From positions 1 through 64,000 of the forward strand of contig NZ_JAXHMV010000010.1 in NCBI RefSeq assembly GCF_034521165.1: DNA of 64,000 bases. The letters are read 5' to 3'. Positions 53,611 to 62,926 of this stretch are shown here, piece after piece; within the stretch, counting starts at the first letter, position 1; every line of letters begins with the position of its first letter. Made by a program: the position numbers and the translations under genes. The notes under the pieces are model-generated. The model had not been told where the DNA came from. It ran no database searches and saw only the letters and a list, made by a program, of their open reading frames with translations. Origin of the DNA: Thiohalophilus sp. Lineage in GTDB: Bacteria > Pseudomonadota > Gammaproteobacteria > UBA6429 > Thiohalophilaceae.

Positions 53611-54408
53611 TTACTGGATCAGGTAAGCGCCGTAGCCGACCACCTGATCGCGCGGTCCGGCCGTATCGCCGGAATTGCGCAAATCCACCATGCTGGCATG
53701 CAGGTCGTGCGCACGGGCGAATTGCAACAGCCCGTTGACCGGGTTGCGCCCACAGGCGTCACCGTAACCGATCGACTCGGGGCGCAGGGCTTCGATGGCG
53801 CGGGAGGTGGCTGTGTCGAGTTGTTGGGCCGTGGCGTAGTCGTGGTAATGACTCAGGTCTGAACTGATCACAATCAGGGTCTGGTCATCCCAGAACTGTT
53901 CGATAATTTCACTGACTTCATGCGGATCGGCATCCCCGACCACCAGTGGCACCAGCACAAACTCATCCAACACGGACTGTAAAAAGGGCAATTGCACTTC
54001 CAGGCTATGTTCCATGGCGTGGGCCTGATCCAGCCGTGTCACCTGTGGTAAGGTTTCAAGCCGCTCGAGGCTGGCGCGATCCAGCGGTATCTGGCCCAGC
54101 GGCGTCAGAAAGTGGCTGGCGCTACTGGTCGCCAGGCCCCGGAAGGGGACCCGATGCGAGGGACCGAGTAACAAGACGCGTTTGTATCTGGCATGAGCCG
54201 GGCGTAGCCGCGCATAGGCGCTGGCGGCCACGGGGCCGGAGTAGACATAACCGGCATGGGGCACGATGATCGCGCGCGGTACCGGCGCCTCTTCGTCAAG
54301 TTGCTGGCCGGCCTGCTGCAGGAACTCCTCCAGCATGGGGCGCAGGCGGGCGGCGTCCGCGGGATAAAACATGCCGGCGACAGCCGGTTGGCGGATTTGC
54401 GGGTTCAT
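53611..54408 (-). CDS. amrB: AmmeMemoRadiSam system protein B (MEMO domain)
   Basis: 265 residues from ATG 54408 (MNPQIRQPAVAGMFYPADAA); an upstream extension overlaps the divergent gene and is not family-like. Metal-site motifs are present: IVPHAGYVYSGPVAASAY, AMEHSLEVQLPFLQ and ISSDLSHYHDY. MEMO proteins are related to extradiol dioxygenases. The radical SAM partner (protein C) usual in this system is not in the window. Confidence 0.93.
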   Translation of the reverse strand: MNPQIRQPAVAGMFYPADAARLRPMLEEFLQQAGQQLDEEAPVPRAIIVPHAGYVYSGPVAASAYARLRPAHARYKRVLLLGPSHRVPFRGLATSSASHFLTPLGQIPLDRASLERLETLPQVTRLDQAHAMEHSLEVQLPFLQSVLDEFVLVPLVVGDADPHEVSEIIEQFWDDQTLIVISSDLSHYHDYATAQQLDTATSRAIEALRPESIGYGDACGRNPVNGLLQFARAHDLHASMVDLRNSGDTAGPRDQVVGYGAYLIQ

Positions 54409-54487
54409 ACTCTCACCATAGAGTCGAGGCACGCGGGTTTCAAGATAACCGGGTGTCAAAAGTAGTAAATAATCAAGGCAGGTTACT

Positions 54488-55234
54488 ATGTTGTTAAAAA
54501 TGGCGGTCGCACACCGATGTGGTCTGGGCGGTCTGCTGGTGGTATTGAGCACGGCCCCGTTGCTGGCGGCGGAAGAGACTGACGAAGCGCCGGCCAGTCA
54601 ATGGGGCGGGGCCGCCGAACTGGGTTTTATCATGAACCGGGGCAACACCGACTCCGATAGCCTGAACGCTCAGTTGCGGGTGGAAAATTCTCGCGACAAA
54701 TGGCGCCACCGCGCTGAGGCCAAGGTGTTGCGCATCACCGAGGAGGACACGACCACGGCGGAAAGTTACGAAGTGTCCGGGCGTTCGGATTACCTGCTGG
54801 ATGATAATGATTATCTGTTCGGCAGTCTGCGCTACGAGTCCGATGAGTTTGCCGGTTATGATCGACGCACGACCGAAGTGGTCGGTTACGGACACCAGTT
54901 TCTCAAAAGAGAGGATATGCACCTCAAGGGCGAGTTCGGTGCCGGTGGTCGGCAGACCAAATTTGTCGATGGCAGTGACGATGATGAAAGCATTGTCCGG
55001 ATTGGACTCGATTATAAATGGCAGATCAGCAAGACCAGTTCTTTCAGTGAAGTGGTTTATGTGGAACATGGCAGTAACAATACCTATACCGAGTCGGTGA
55101 CGGCATTGACGGCGAAAATCAACAACAGCCTGGCCATGAAAGTCAGTTATACCATCAAGGACAACAGCGATCCGCAGCCCGGTTTCGAAAACACTGACAC
55201 CCGCACCGCCATCACGCTGGTGTATGACTTCTAA
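54488..55234 (+). CDS. DUF481 outer-membrane protein (YdiY type)
   Basis: 248 residues. A signal peptide ends near LLAAE, then WGGAAELGFIMNRGNTDSDS, and alternating beta strands to the C-terminal Phe (ITLVYDF). The family includes salt- or acid-induced barrels of unknown function. Single gene, divergent from the MEMO operon. Confidence 0.88.
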   Translation: MLLKMAVAHRCGLGGLLVVLSTAPLLAAEETDEAPASQWGGAAELGFIMNRGNTDSDSLNAQLRVENSRDKWRHRAEAKVLRITEEDTTTAESYEVSGRSDYLLDDNDYLFGSLRYESDEFAGYDRRTTEVVGYGHQFLKREDMHLKGEFGAGGRQTKFVDGSDDDESIVRIGLDYKWQISKTSSFSEVVYVEHGSNNTYTESVTALTAKINNSLAMKVSYTIKDNSDPQPGFENTDTRTAITLVYDF

Positions 55235-55272
55235 CGCATTGGCAGCATCCGTCAAAGAGAGTTGAAGCAAGC

Positions 55273-55824
55273 ATGACAGACAAAGTTCGTATCGGCATTG
55301 TGACCGTCTCCGACCGCGCCAGTCGGGGCGAGTATGAGGATCAGGGCGGTCCGGCAATTCGCGAATGGCTGGACCGGGCCCTGATCAATGAGTGGGAGGC
55401 GGTGGCACGACTGGTGCCCGATGAACAGGATCAGGTCGAGGCGGCATTGAAAGCGCTGGCGGATGAAGAGCAGTGTTGCCTGGTGGTGACCACCGGTGGC
55501 ACCGGACCCGCAGCGCGGGATATTACGCCCGAGGCGACCGAGGCGGTGTGTGACAAGGTGCTAGATGGTTTCGGTGAACAGATGCGTGCGGTTTCCCTGC
55601 AATATGTGCCGACCGCCATTCTGTCCCGGCAAATGGCCGGCATTCGCGCAAGCAGCCTGCTGATCAACCTGCCGGGCAAGCCCTCGGCGATCGCCGATTG
55701 CCTGGATGCGGTATTCCCGGCGGTGCCGTATTGCATCGATCTCATCGAAGGCCCGTATCTGGAAACCGACGAGAGCGTGATCAAGGCGTTTCGCCCCAGG
55801 CATGCCAAAAAACCGGGCGGCTGA
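55273..55824 (+). CDS. mog: Molybdopterin adenylyltransferase
   Basis: 183 residues. IGIVTVSDRASRGEYEDQGG, VVTTGGTGPAARDITPEATE and SVPYC-type end (AVPYCIDLIEGPYLETDE) match E. coli Mog closely, slightly shorter in the C-terminal loop. It adenylates molybdopterin for molybdenum insertion. It is five bases from prmB. Confidence 0.93.
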   Translation: MTDKVRIGIVTVSDRASRGEYEDQGGPAIREWLDRALINEWEAVARLVPDEQDQVEAALKALADEEQCCLVVTTGGTGPAARDITPEATEAVCDKVLDGFGEQMRAVSLQYVPTAILSRQMAGIRASSLLINLPGKPSAIADCLDAVFPAVPYCIDLIEGPYLETDESVIKAFRPRHAKKPGG

Positions 55825-55829
55825 TATCG

Positions 55830-56765
55830 ATGGACAGGACCGAGATCGAAGCGGCGCTGGCTTCGGCCACCAACCTGCACGAACTGGTGCTGCAAACCGA
55901 ATCGTTGCTTGATGCATCAGCACTTTATTTTGGTCACGGCACCGACAATGCGCTGGATGAAGCCGCCTATCTGGTTTCCTACAGCATGGGGCTGCCGCCG
56001 GATTTCGACGATCAGGATCTGCAACGTCAGGCTACGGCGGAACAAAAACAGCAACTGGCTGATTTACTGTGGCAACGGATCCGTACCCGCAAGCCCGCGG
56101 CCTATCTGACCCATGAGGCGTGGTTCGCCGGCCTGAAGTTTTACGTGGACGAACGGGTGTTGATCCCGCGCTCGCCCTTTGCCGAACTGATCGCCGATCA
56201 ATTCGAGCCCTGGGTGGATTCGTCGAAGTTGCAGCATGCGCTGGATTTATGCACCGGCGGGGGATGTATTGCCATCGCCATGGCCGAGGCCCTGCCTCAG
56301 GCCCGGGTCGATGCCAGTGATGTCTCTGCCGAGGCACTGGCGGTGGCCCGGATCAACGTGGATCAATATGACCTGGCGGACCGGGTTGAACTGATCGAAT
56401 CGGATCTGTTCGCCGCTCTGGGCGGGCGTCGTTACGATTTGATTGTCAGCAACCCGCCCTATGTGGATGCCGATGATATGGCCGAGCTGCCCGAGGAATA
56501 CCGGCACGAACCGGCCATGGGCCTGGCTGCCGGAATGCAGGGACTCGATTTTGTCCTGCCCATGTTGCGCGAGGCCCCGCAACATCTGAACCCGGGCGGG
56601 GTATTGATTGTGGAAGTGGGCAACAGCGCCGACGCCCTGGCCGACCTGTTGCCTGACGTGCCATTCACCTGGCTCGAATTCGAATTCGGCGGCCACGGCG
56701 TCTTCCTGCTCACCGCCGAACAACTGACCGTCGCTTCGGAGGCGATCCGGGCGGTTCAGGTATAA
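55830..56765 (+). CDS. prmB: Ribosomal protein L3 N5-glutamine methyltransferase
   Basis: 311 residues from ATG 55830. An N-terminal helical domain precedes the methyltransferase domain with LDLCTGGGCIAIAMAEAL (motif I) and the glutamine-binding NPPY in LIVSNPPYVDADDM. FYVDERVLIPRSPFAELI distinguishes PrmB from PrmC. It methylates a glutamine of L3 during 50S assembly. aroC, its common neighbour in gammaproteobacteria, lies 2 kb away after hemN. Confidence 0.94.
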   Translation: MDRTEIEAALASATNLHELVLQTESLLDASALYFGHGTDNALDEAAYLVSYSMGLPPDFDDQDLQRQATAEQKQQLADLLWQRIRTRKPAAYLTHEAWFAGLKFYVDERVLIPRSPFAELIADQFEPWVDSSKLQHALDLCTGGGCIAIAMAEALPQARVDASDVSAEALAVARINVDQYDLADRVELIESDLFAALGGRRYDLIVSNPPYVDADDMAELPEEYRHEPAMGLAAGMQGLDFVLPMLREAPQHLNPGGVLIVEVGNSADALADLLPDVPFTWLEFEFGGHGVFLLTAEQLTVASEAIRAVQV

Positions 56766-56852
56766 AGATCCAACGCAGAGGGTCGCTCTCGTCGTCCTGA
56801 CTCCCGCGACACTAGTACGTCCCTGTACGTCTCGCGGAGACGCAGAGAACCG

Positions 56853-56932
56853 CAGTGGTAGGCCGGACATAGCAACGCGGTGTCCGGCAATCGGCGGGGT
56901 TGCCCGATACCGCTTCGCTTTATCGGGCCTAC
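56853..56932. repeat. REP doublet (BIME-like) sharing 43 bp with 52418-52460
   Basis: The first hairpin is the shared 43-bp unit. The second, CCCGATA/TATCGGG with CCGCTTCGCT loop, ends in GGGCCTAC, the inverse of the GTAGGCC at 56858. The pair forms a palindromic doublet of about 75 bases. It lies in the 409-base prmB-hemN gap. Confidence 0.72.
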
Positions 56933-57006
56933 AACTTCCTGAATTCTTCGCTGCTTGACCAGCGGGGTCGAGTGACGATAAAGGCGGAAAAGCCTTCATC
57001 GCGAAG

Positions 57007-57056
57007 CCACGAAGGTTTAATGGATTTGTCACTTCGTGTTCTTCGTGCCTTCGTGG
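57007..57056. repeat. CCACGAAGG/CCTTCGTGG inverted repeat
   Basis: A perfect 9-base inverted pair (57007-57015, 57048-57056) with internal CTTCGTG repeats. It is a dispersed-element type common between genes and lies upstream of the FNR box. Confidence 0.5.
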
Positions 57057-57111
57057 TGAGCTCTTTATCCCTGATTTGAGCGGTGTCCGCGAATCATGAA
57101 ATACGCCGGAT

Positions 57112-57125
57112 TTGATCCAGATCAT
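57112..57125 (+). promoter_or_regulatory. FNR/ANR box before hemN
   Basis: TTGATCCAGATCAT, 9 of 10 to TTGAT-N4-ATCAA. GATAAT at 57149-57154 is a fitting -10, which puts the box centre about 42 bases before the predicted start, the class II activator position. This predicts induction when oxygen is low. Confidence 0.75.
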
Positions 57126-57174
57126 AGTCCGCAGGCGCCGAAAATGTCGATAATGTCGGCAATTTCCCGGGGGG

Positions 57175-58560
57175 ATGGCCATGTATGAGCTGGAATTCGA
57201 CAAGGAGCTGATTCGCCGTTACGACAGGGCGGGACCACGCTACACCTCCTATCCGACCGCGGTGCAGTTTCACGAGGATTTTGGGTCAGAGGAGTATCGT
57301 CGTCTGGCCGCGCAGAGCAACCAGAAAAACTGTTCCCTGTCACTCTATTTTCATCTGCCGTTTTGCAATACGGTCTGCTTCTATTGCGCCTGCAGCAAGA
57401 TTATTACCGCCAATCGTCGTCGCGCCGCGCCCTATCTGCAGCGGCTGCACCGGGAGATAGAGCTGCAGAGTGAATTGTTCGATGCCGGGCGCCCGGTCGA
57501 TCAACTGCACTGGGGGGGCGGGACACCCACCTTCATCAGTCATGATGAAATGCGCGAGCTGATGGATAAAACCCGCCAGCATTTCCAATTGCTGGACGAT
57601 GATACGGGCGAGTATTCCATCGAAATTGATCCGCGCGAAGCCGATCGGGAGACCATCGCCCTGTTGCGCGAACTGGGTTTCAACCGCATCAGCCTGGGCG
57701 TACAGGATTTCGAGCCGGCGGTGCAAAAAGCGGTCAACCGCATCCAGTCCGAGGCACAGATTGCCGAAGTGATGGCGGCCGTACGGGAGTACGGGTTCCG
57801 TTCCACCAGTTTCGATCTGATCTACGGGCTGCCGTTGCAAACGGTCGAGAGTTTTGCGCGCACGCTGGACAAGGTCGTGGCACTGCAACCGGAACGCTTA
57901 TCGATCTTCAACTACGCCCATCTGCCCGAGCTGTTCAAGCCGCAACGCCAGATCAACGCCGATGATCTACCCGGCCCGGATGAGAAGCTGGCGATACTCA
58001 AGTATTCCATCGAGAAATTAACAGAGGCGGGTTACGTCTATATCGGCATGGATCACTTTGCCCGGCCCGATGATGAGCTGGCCATCGCCCAGCGCAATGG
58101 GACTCTGCATCGCAATTTTCAGGGGTATTCGACCCATGCCGACTGTGATCTGGTTGCCATGGGCATGACGGCGATTGGCAAGGTGGCCGACAGTTACAGC
58201 CAGAACGTCAAGACGATGGACGAGTATTATGCCCGTATCGATCAGGATCAGTTACCGGTGTTTCGCGGGCTGGAGCTGGACGATGATGATTTGCTGCGCC
58301 GGGAGGTTATCAATCAGCTGATCTGCCATTTCCGGCTCTCTTTTCCGGCGCTGGAGCTGGCGTTCGGCATTTCGGTGCCGGAGTACTTTGCTACCGAACT
58401 GGAAGAGCTCAAGGCCATGCAGGAGGACGGTTTGTTGCAACTCGACGAGCGGGGCGTCACTGTACTGGGGGCTGGCAAGCTGCTGATTCGCAATATCTGC
58501 ATGGTGTTCGACAAATACCTGCGCCAGCAGCAGACCCAGCGCTATTCCAAGGTCATCTAA
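57175..58560 (+). CDS. hemN: Oxygen-independent coproporphyrinogen III oxidase
   Basis: 461 residues. Radical SAM cluster motif CNTVCFYCAC near residue 62, preceded by RYTSYPTAVQF and followed by LHWGGGTPTF. HemN-specific C-terminal domain present (GMDHFARPDDELAIAQRNG; FQGYSTHADCDLVAMGMTAI). It makes protoporphyrinogen IX without oxygen. The FNR-type box upstream fits. Confidence 0.95.
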   Translation: MAMYELEFDKELIRRYDRAGPRYTSYPTAVQFHEDFGSEEYRRLAAQSNQKNCSLSLYFHLPFCNTVCFYCACSKIITANRRRAAPYLQRLHREIELQSELFDAGRPVDQLHWGGGTPTFISHDEMRELMDKTRQHFQLLDDDTGEYSIEIDPREADRETIALLRELGFNRISLGVQDFEPAVQKAVNRIQSEAQIAEVMAAVREYGFRSTSFDLIYGLPLQTVESFARTLDKVVALQPERLSIFNYAHLPELFKPQRQINADDLPGPDEKLAILKYSIEKLTEAGYVYIGMDHFARPDDELAIAQRNGTLHRNFQGYSTHADCDLVAMGMTAIGKVADSYSQNVKTMDEYYARIDQDQLPVFRGLELDDDDLLRREVINQLICHFRLSFPALELAFGISVPEYFATELEELKAMQEDGLLQLDERGVTVLGAGKLLIRNICMVFDKYLRQQQTQRYSKVI

Positions 58561-58569
58561 ACAATTCGA

Positions 58570-58661
58570 CTCTCGCAAAGACGCCGAGCCCGCGAAGTAG
58601 CAGAATTTATTACCTGGCGGGCTCTGCACCCAAACAACGGGCATAAACGTCTCTGCGAGAG
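58570..58661. repeat. Intergenic inverted-repeat element, family A copy 2
   Basis: The ends CTCTCGCAAAGACG (58570-58583) and CGTCTCTGCGAGAG (58648-58661) are inverted at 13 of 14 positions. An internal 28-base block at 58622-58649 is the inverse of 9376-9403. It lies between hemN and aroC. Confidence 0.65.
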
Positions 58662-58800
58662 ATAATTTGCATTCTTCCCGGCCCAGGGGGCGTCCAGCAT
58701 TGTCCAATCCGGCTGACTCCGTGCCGGCTTCTTCATCTGTCCCACGCCGCCGAGTTCCATTACAATGGGTGTTCCTGAACCCCATTGGAATGCGCGAAAA

Positions 58801-59901
58801 ATGTCCGGTAACAGTTTCGGCAAGTTGTTCACCCTCACCAGTTTTGGCGAGAGCCACGGTCCGGCCATCGGTTGTGTGGTCGACGGCTGTCCGCCGGGTC
58901 TGGCCCTGAGCGAGGCGGACCTGCAGCAGGATCTGGATCGCCGTAAACCGGGCAAGACGCGGCATACCACCCAGCGCCGCGAGTCGGACGAGGTGCAGAT
59001 TCTCTCCGGGGTGTTCGAAGGGCAGACGACCGGCACGCCGATTGGACTCATTATTCATAATACCGATCAGCGCTCGAAGGATTACTCGAATATCATGCGC
59101 CAGTTTCGTCCGGGGCATGCCGATTACACCTATCAGCAGAAATACGGGATCCGCGATTATCGCGGTGGCGGGCGTTCCTCGGCCCGTGAGACCGCCATGC
59201 GGGTGGCGGCCGGCGCGATCGCCAAAAAATATCTGCACGAAAAACTCGGGATCCGGATCCGCGGCTATATGAGCCAGCTGGGGCCGATTCGGGCCGAGGC
59301 ATTTGACTGGGAGGCGGTGGAAGCGAATCCGTTTTTCTTCCCGGATGCCGCGAAAGTCCCGGAGCTGGAAAACTACATGGATGCCTTGCGCAAGTCAGGC
59401 GATTCCATCGGCGCCCGGATCAATGTGGTGGCCGAGGGCGTCCCGCCGGGGCTGGGGGAGCCGATTTTCGATCGTCTGGATGCCGATCTGGCCCATGCCC
59501 TGATGAGCATTAACGCGGTCAAGGGCGTGGAGATCGGGGCCGGTTTCGCGTCTGTGGAACAGAAGGGCACCGAGCACCGCGATGAAATGACGCCGGACGG
59601 TTTTTTGAGCAATCACGCCGGCGGGGTGCTCGGCGGTATCTCCAGCGGCCAGCCCATTGTGGCCAGCCTCGCGCTCAAGCCCACCTCCAGCCTGCGCCTG
59701 CCGGGGCAGGGCATTGATATCGAGGGCAATCCCATCGAGGTGATTACCACGGGACGGCACGATCCCTGTGTCGGCATCCGTGCCACGCCCATTGCCGAAG
59801 CAATGATGGCGATCGTCCTGATGGATCATCTGCTGCGCCAGCGTGCCCAGAACGCCGATGTACACTCCACCACGCCGGTGATCCCGCCCGCCGTCCGCTA
59901 A
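58801..59901 (+). CDS. aroC: Chorismate synthase
   Basis: 366 residues from ATG 58801 (MSGNSFGKLFTLTSFGESHG). Signatures GESHGPAIGCVVDGCPPG, YRGGGRSSARETAMRVAAGA and the late TGRHDPCVGIRATPIAEAM are all present, so the gene is complete. FMN-dependent last step of the shikimate pathway. TACAAT near 58762 may be the -10. Confidence 0.96.
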   Translation: MSGNSFGKLFTLTSFGESHGPAIGCVVDGCPPGLALSEADLQQDLDRRKPGKTRHTTQRRESDEVQILSGVFEGQTTGTPIGLIIHNTDQRSKDYSNIMRQFRPGHADYTYQQKYGIRDYRGGGRSSARETAMRVAAGAIAKKYLHEKLGIRIRGYMSQLGPIRAEAFDWEAVEANPFFFPDAAKVPELENYMDALRKSGDSIGARINVVAEGVPPGLGEPIFDRLDADLAHALMSINAVKGVEIGAGFASVEQKGTEHRDEMTPDGFLSNHAGGVLGGISSGQPIVASLALKPTSSLRLPGQGIDIEGNPIEVITTGRHDPCVGIRATPIAEAMMAIVLMDHLLRQRAQNADVHSTTPVIPPAVR

Positions 59902-60016
59902 CGGTGTCCCGAATCGTGGTGCAATCCGGATTCTGTCTGTCAGCGTTGAGTTATAAAGCGCAGGAATCACCGAACGCCCCGAAATCTCTGAAGTTGTTTC
60001 ATCGCAGATATCTTCT

Positions 60017-60049
60017 TCGGTGTATTCGACGCATTCAGTGTGCTCAGTG
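60017..60049. repeat. Intergenic element family B copy 2
   Basis: 33 bases (TCGGTGTATTCGACGCATTC...) match 28364-28396 at 27 positions. A left-side partner near 59966-59986 (AATCACCGAACGCCCCGAAA) is weakly complementary. It lies in the aroC-MFS gap. Confidence 0.5.
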
Positions 60050-60127
60050 GGTGATCTCCAGCTCATGCCTGTTGAAGTTGTCGGCCGGTTTGATGTGCCA
60101 TTCTGAACAATGGATCGAGGTTTGAAC

Positions 60128-61291
60128 GTGTCGTCCAAAGCGCCGTACTGGCGGTTATCCGCGTTTTACCTGTTTTATTTCGCCAGTCTCGGTGCGCTGG
60201 TGCCGTACTGGGGACTCTATCTCAAGTCGCAGGGCTTTGATGCGCGCGCCATTGGCATATTGATGGCGATTATCATGGCAACCAAAATTGTTTCGCCCAA
60301 TATCTGGGGCTGGATTGCCGATCATACCGGCAAGCGCATGAGCATTGTTCAGCTTGGCAGCCTGCTCGCGGCATTAACGTTCACCGGGGTTTATCTGGCC
60401 TCGGGGTTCTGGTGGCTCGCACTGGTGATGGCGATGTTTAGTTTTTTCTGGAATGCGGCCTTGCCACAGTTTGAGGCCACGACCTTCAGTCATCTGGCCG
60501 GACAGACTCATCGTTACAGCTCTATTCGTCTCTGGGGTTCGGTCGGATTCATTCTCTCTGTCTGGAGCGTCGGTTATGCGCTGGAGGGACAGGCGATTCA
60601 GTGGCTGCCGCATGTACTGTTGTTTCTATTTGCCGCGATCTGGCTTAGCAGTATCGCGGTGCCCGAGGAAGCCGCCGGGCATATGCCACTGGATCACCAG
60701 CCTCTGCGCCAGGTCCTGGGGAAACCGGCTGTAGTCGGTCTGCTGGTGACCTGCTTTTTGATGCAGGCCAGCCACGGTCCGTATTACACCTTTTACTCCA
60801 TATATATGGAAGAGATGGGCTACGGACTGAGTAAGATTGGGGTTCTCTGGGCACTGGCTGTGCTGGCGGAAGTCGGTGCTTTTATGGTCATGCATCGCCT
60901 GATGCCGCGTTACGGGGCGCGCCATTTGTTAATTCTGGCGCTGATCCTGACGACGCTGCGCTGGATACTGATCGCCCTGTTTCCGCAATGGACATCTATC
61001 ATGATCTTTGCCCAGTTGTTACATGCAGCCAGTTATGGCGTATACCATGCGGCGGCGATTCACCTGATTCACCAGTTTTTTATCGGTCGGCATCAGGGAA
61101 AGGGACAGGCGCTGTACAGCAGCCTGAGTTTCGGTGCCGGCGGGGCAGTAGGCAGTCTCTACAGTGGCTATTTGTATGATTTGGCGGGGCCGCTGATGAT
61201 GTACAGTATTGCCGCGGGACTAAGCCTGGCAGGCATGCTGGTGGTCTACCGGTTTGTGTATCCACCGGATAACGAGGCAGGGGCGGGATAA
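60128..61291 (+). CDS. MFS transporter of the HcaT/LacY-like type
   Basis: 387 residues from GTG 60128, eight bases after GAGG; ATG 60110 would place that site inside the gene. About twelve spans. YFASLGALVPYWGLYLKSQG in span 1 and WGWIADHTGKR in loop 2/3 match the MFS_1_like group with 3-phenylpropionate transporter HcaT. Substrate unknown. Its stop codon lies within the sigma-28-type site for the next gene. Confidence 0.85.
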   Translation: MSSKAPYWRLSAFYLFYFASLGALVPYWGLYLKSQGFDARAIGILMAIIMATKIVSPNIWGWIADHTGKRMSIVQLGSLLAALTFTGVYLASGFWWLALVMAMFSFFWNAALPQFEATTFSHLAGQTHRYSSIRLWGSVGFILSVWSVGYALEGQAIQWLPHVLLFLFAAIWLSSIAVPEEAAGHMPLDHQPLRQVLGKPAVVGLLVTCFLMQASHGPYYTFYSIYMEEMGYGLSKIGVLWALAVLAEVGAFMVMHRLMPRYGARHLLILALILTTLRWILIALFPQWTSIMIFAQLLHAASYGVYHAAAIHLIHQFFIGRHQGKGQALYSSLSFGAGGAVGSLYSGYLYDLAGPLMMYSIAAGLSLAGMLVVYRFVYPPDNEAGAG

Positions 61292-61315
61292 AAAAACCGC
61301 GCCTTTGGCCGATAA
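61289..61315 (+). promoter_or_regulatory. Perfect sigma-28 consensus before the flavoprotein gene
   Basis: TAAA (61289-61292), 15 bases, GCCGATAA (61308-61315): exact at all 12 consensus positions. The start would be near 61322, about 31 bases before the ATG. Confidence 0.62.
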
Positions 61316-61352
61316 ATCAACAGGCGTTGCCAAAAAACCGATATCAGAAGGT

Positions 61353-62717
61353 ATGATCAGCACGATGTTAACCCAGGCGAGAATTCATGACGGGCCAATC
61401 CATGATGTGCTCATTATTGGCGGTGGCATTTCCGGTGCTGCACTGTTGTTTGAACTGGCCCGTTATACGGATCTTCGTGAACTGTGCCTGCTGGAAAAGC
61501 GTGACAGCATCGCCGATCTCAATTCACATGGTCGCAATAACAGCCAGACCCTGCATTGCGGTGATATCGAAACCAATTACAGTCTGGAGAAAGCGGTCCA
61601 GGTCAAGGCCACTGCCGCCATGGTGGTCAATTACTGCCAGCAGGTCCCGGAGCGCGACAGCCTGATTTTCAAGTACCCGAAGATGGTACTGGGTGTGGGT
61701 GCCAGCGAATGTCACGAGCTGCGCGAACGGTATGAACGTTTTCGAGATTATTTTCCCGGCATGCAATTGCTGGAGCGGGAGCAGATTGCCCAGATCGAAC
61801 CCCGTGTGGCCATCGATCGCGAGCAGGAGATTGTGGCGTTGGCCGTGCTCGATGAATATACCGCGGTGGACTTTCATGCCCTGGCCAACAGTTTTATTCA
61901 CCAGGCTCGTCAGGAGCGTAACAAACAGGTGGATGTGCATCTGTCAACGTATGTGCAGTCGATCCACAAAACGGATGACCATTATGAAATCGTGACCAGC
62001 CGGGGAACCTACCGGGCCCGCTTTGTGGTTGTCTCCGCCGGTGCCCACAGTCTGCTTTATGCCCAGAAGCTGGGCTATGGGCTGAATTATTCCTGCTTAC
62101 CAATGGCGGGCAGTTTTTATTACACGCCCGGGGTGCTCAACGGCAAGGTCTATACCGTGCAGAAAAAGAACCTGCCCTTCGCCGCGATTCACGGCGATCC
62201 CGATGTGCTGGTGCCGAATAAAACCCGTTTTGGTCCTACTGCTCTGGTGTTACCGATGCTGGAGCGCTATAACCTGCGCACGGTGGGTGAGTTTCTGCGG
62301 GTATTTCGTCCCGACTGGCGCGTGCTGAAGGTCTTCTGGGATCTGTTTCGGGTGAGCGAAATTCGCAATTACATGTTCAAGAACATGCTGTTTGAAATCC
62401 CGTTTATCCGCCGGCTGTTGTTCCTGCGCGATGCCCGCAAGATCGTGCCGGATCTGACACTCAAGGAGCTGGAGTTTGCCAAAGGTATCGGGGGGATTCG
62501 CCCCATTATGATCGACAAACTGAATCGTCAGCTGCATCTGGGTGAGGTGAAGATTAATCCGGGCAACGGGATCATTTTCAATATGACACCGTCCCCGGGC
62601 GCCACCAGTTGCCTGGGTAATGCGCAAAAGGATATGCAGATTATTGCCGATTACCTGGATTGTCAGATCGACAAGGAACGGTTCGAATCCGAACTGCTCT
62701 CGAGTCAATCCGAATAG
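61353..62717 (+). CDS. FAD-dependent oxidoreductase resembling malate:quinone oxidoreductase
   Basis: 454 residues from ATG 61353; ATG 61365 is an alternative, and AGAAGG precedes both. The dinucleotide-binding motif LIIGGGISGAALLFELARY lies near residue 19, then SHGRNNSQTLHCGDIETNYS, FVVVSAGAHSLLYAQKLGYG and PSPGATSCLGNAQKDM. The order resembles MQO (DAO superfamily), but length and the middle region differ from classical Mqo. Probably a membrane-associated, quinone-linked dehydrogenase of a small hydroxy acid; the substrate is inferred only. Confidence 0.8.
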   Translation: MISTMLTQARIHDGPIHDVLIIGGGISGAALLFELARYTDLRELCLLEKRDSIADLNSHGRNNSQTLHCGDIETNYSLEKAVQVKATAAMVVNYCQQVPERDSLIFKYPKMVLGVGASECHELRERYERFRDYFPGMQLLEREQIAQIEPRVAIDREQEIVALAVLDEYTAVDFHALANSFIHQARQERNKQVDVHLSTYVQSIHKTDDHYEIVTSRGTYRARFVVVSAGAHSLLYAQKLGYGLNYSCLPMAGSFYYTPGVLNGKVYTVQKKNLPFAAIHGDPDVLVPNKTRFGPTALVLPMLERYNLRTVGEFLRVFRPDWRVLKVFWDLFRVSEIRNYMFKNMLFEIPFIRRLLFLRDARKIVPDLTLKELEFAKGIGGIRPIMIDKLNRQLHLGEVKINPGNGIIFNMTPSPGATSCLGNAQKDMQIIADYLDCQIDKERFESELLSSQSE

Positions 62718-62926
62718 CATAGCCATCAATCGTGCTACTTTGACCCTTGAGGCGGGTGAAAAGGTTTCTCACTCGTACACCTTTAAAACTAATGGGATCC
62801 AGTTTCAGAAAAACCATCCGGTGGTTGTTTTGCAACAAATGATTGCGGACAATAGCCCGCTCTTGCAGAGCCTGAATGGCTCATCAGTGCTTACGAAAAA
62901 ATATATCCCTTCAGGTTGCAGAGTAT

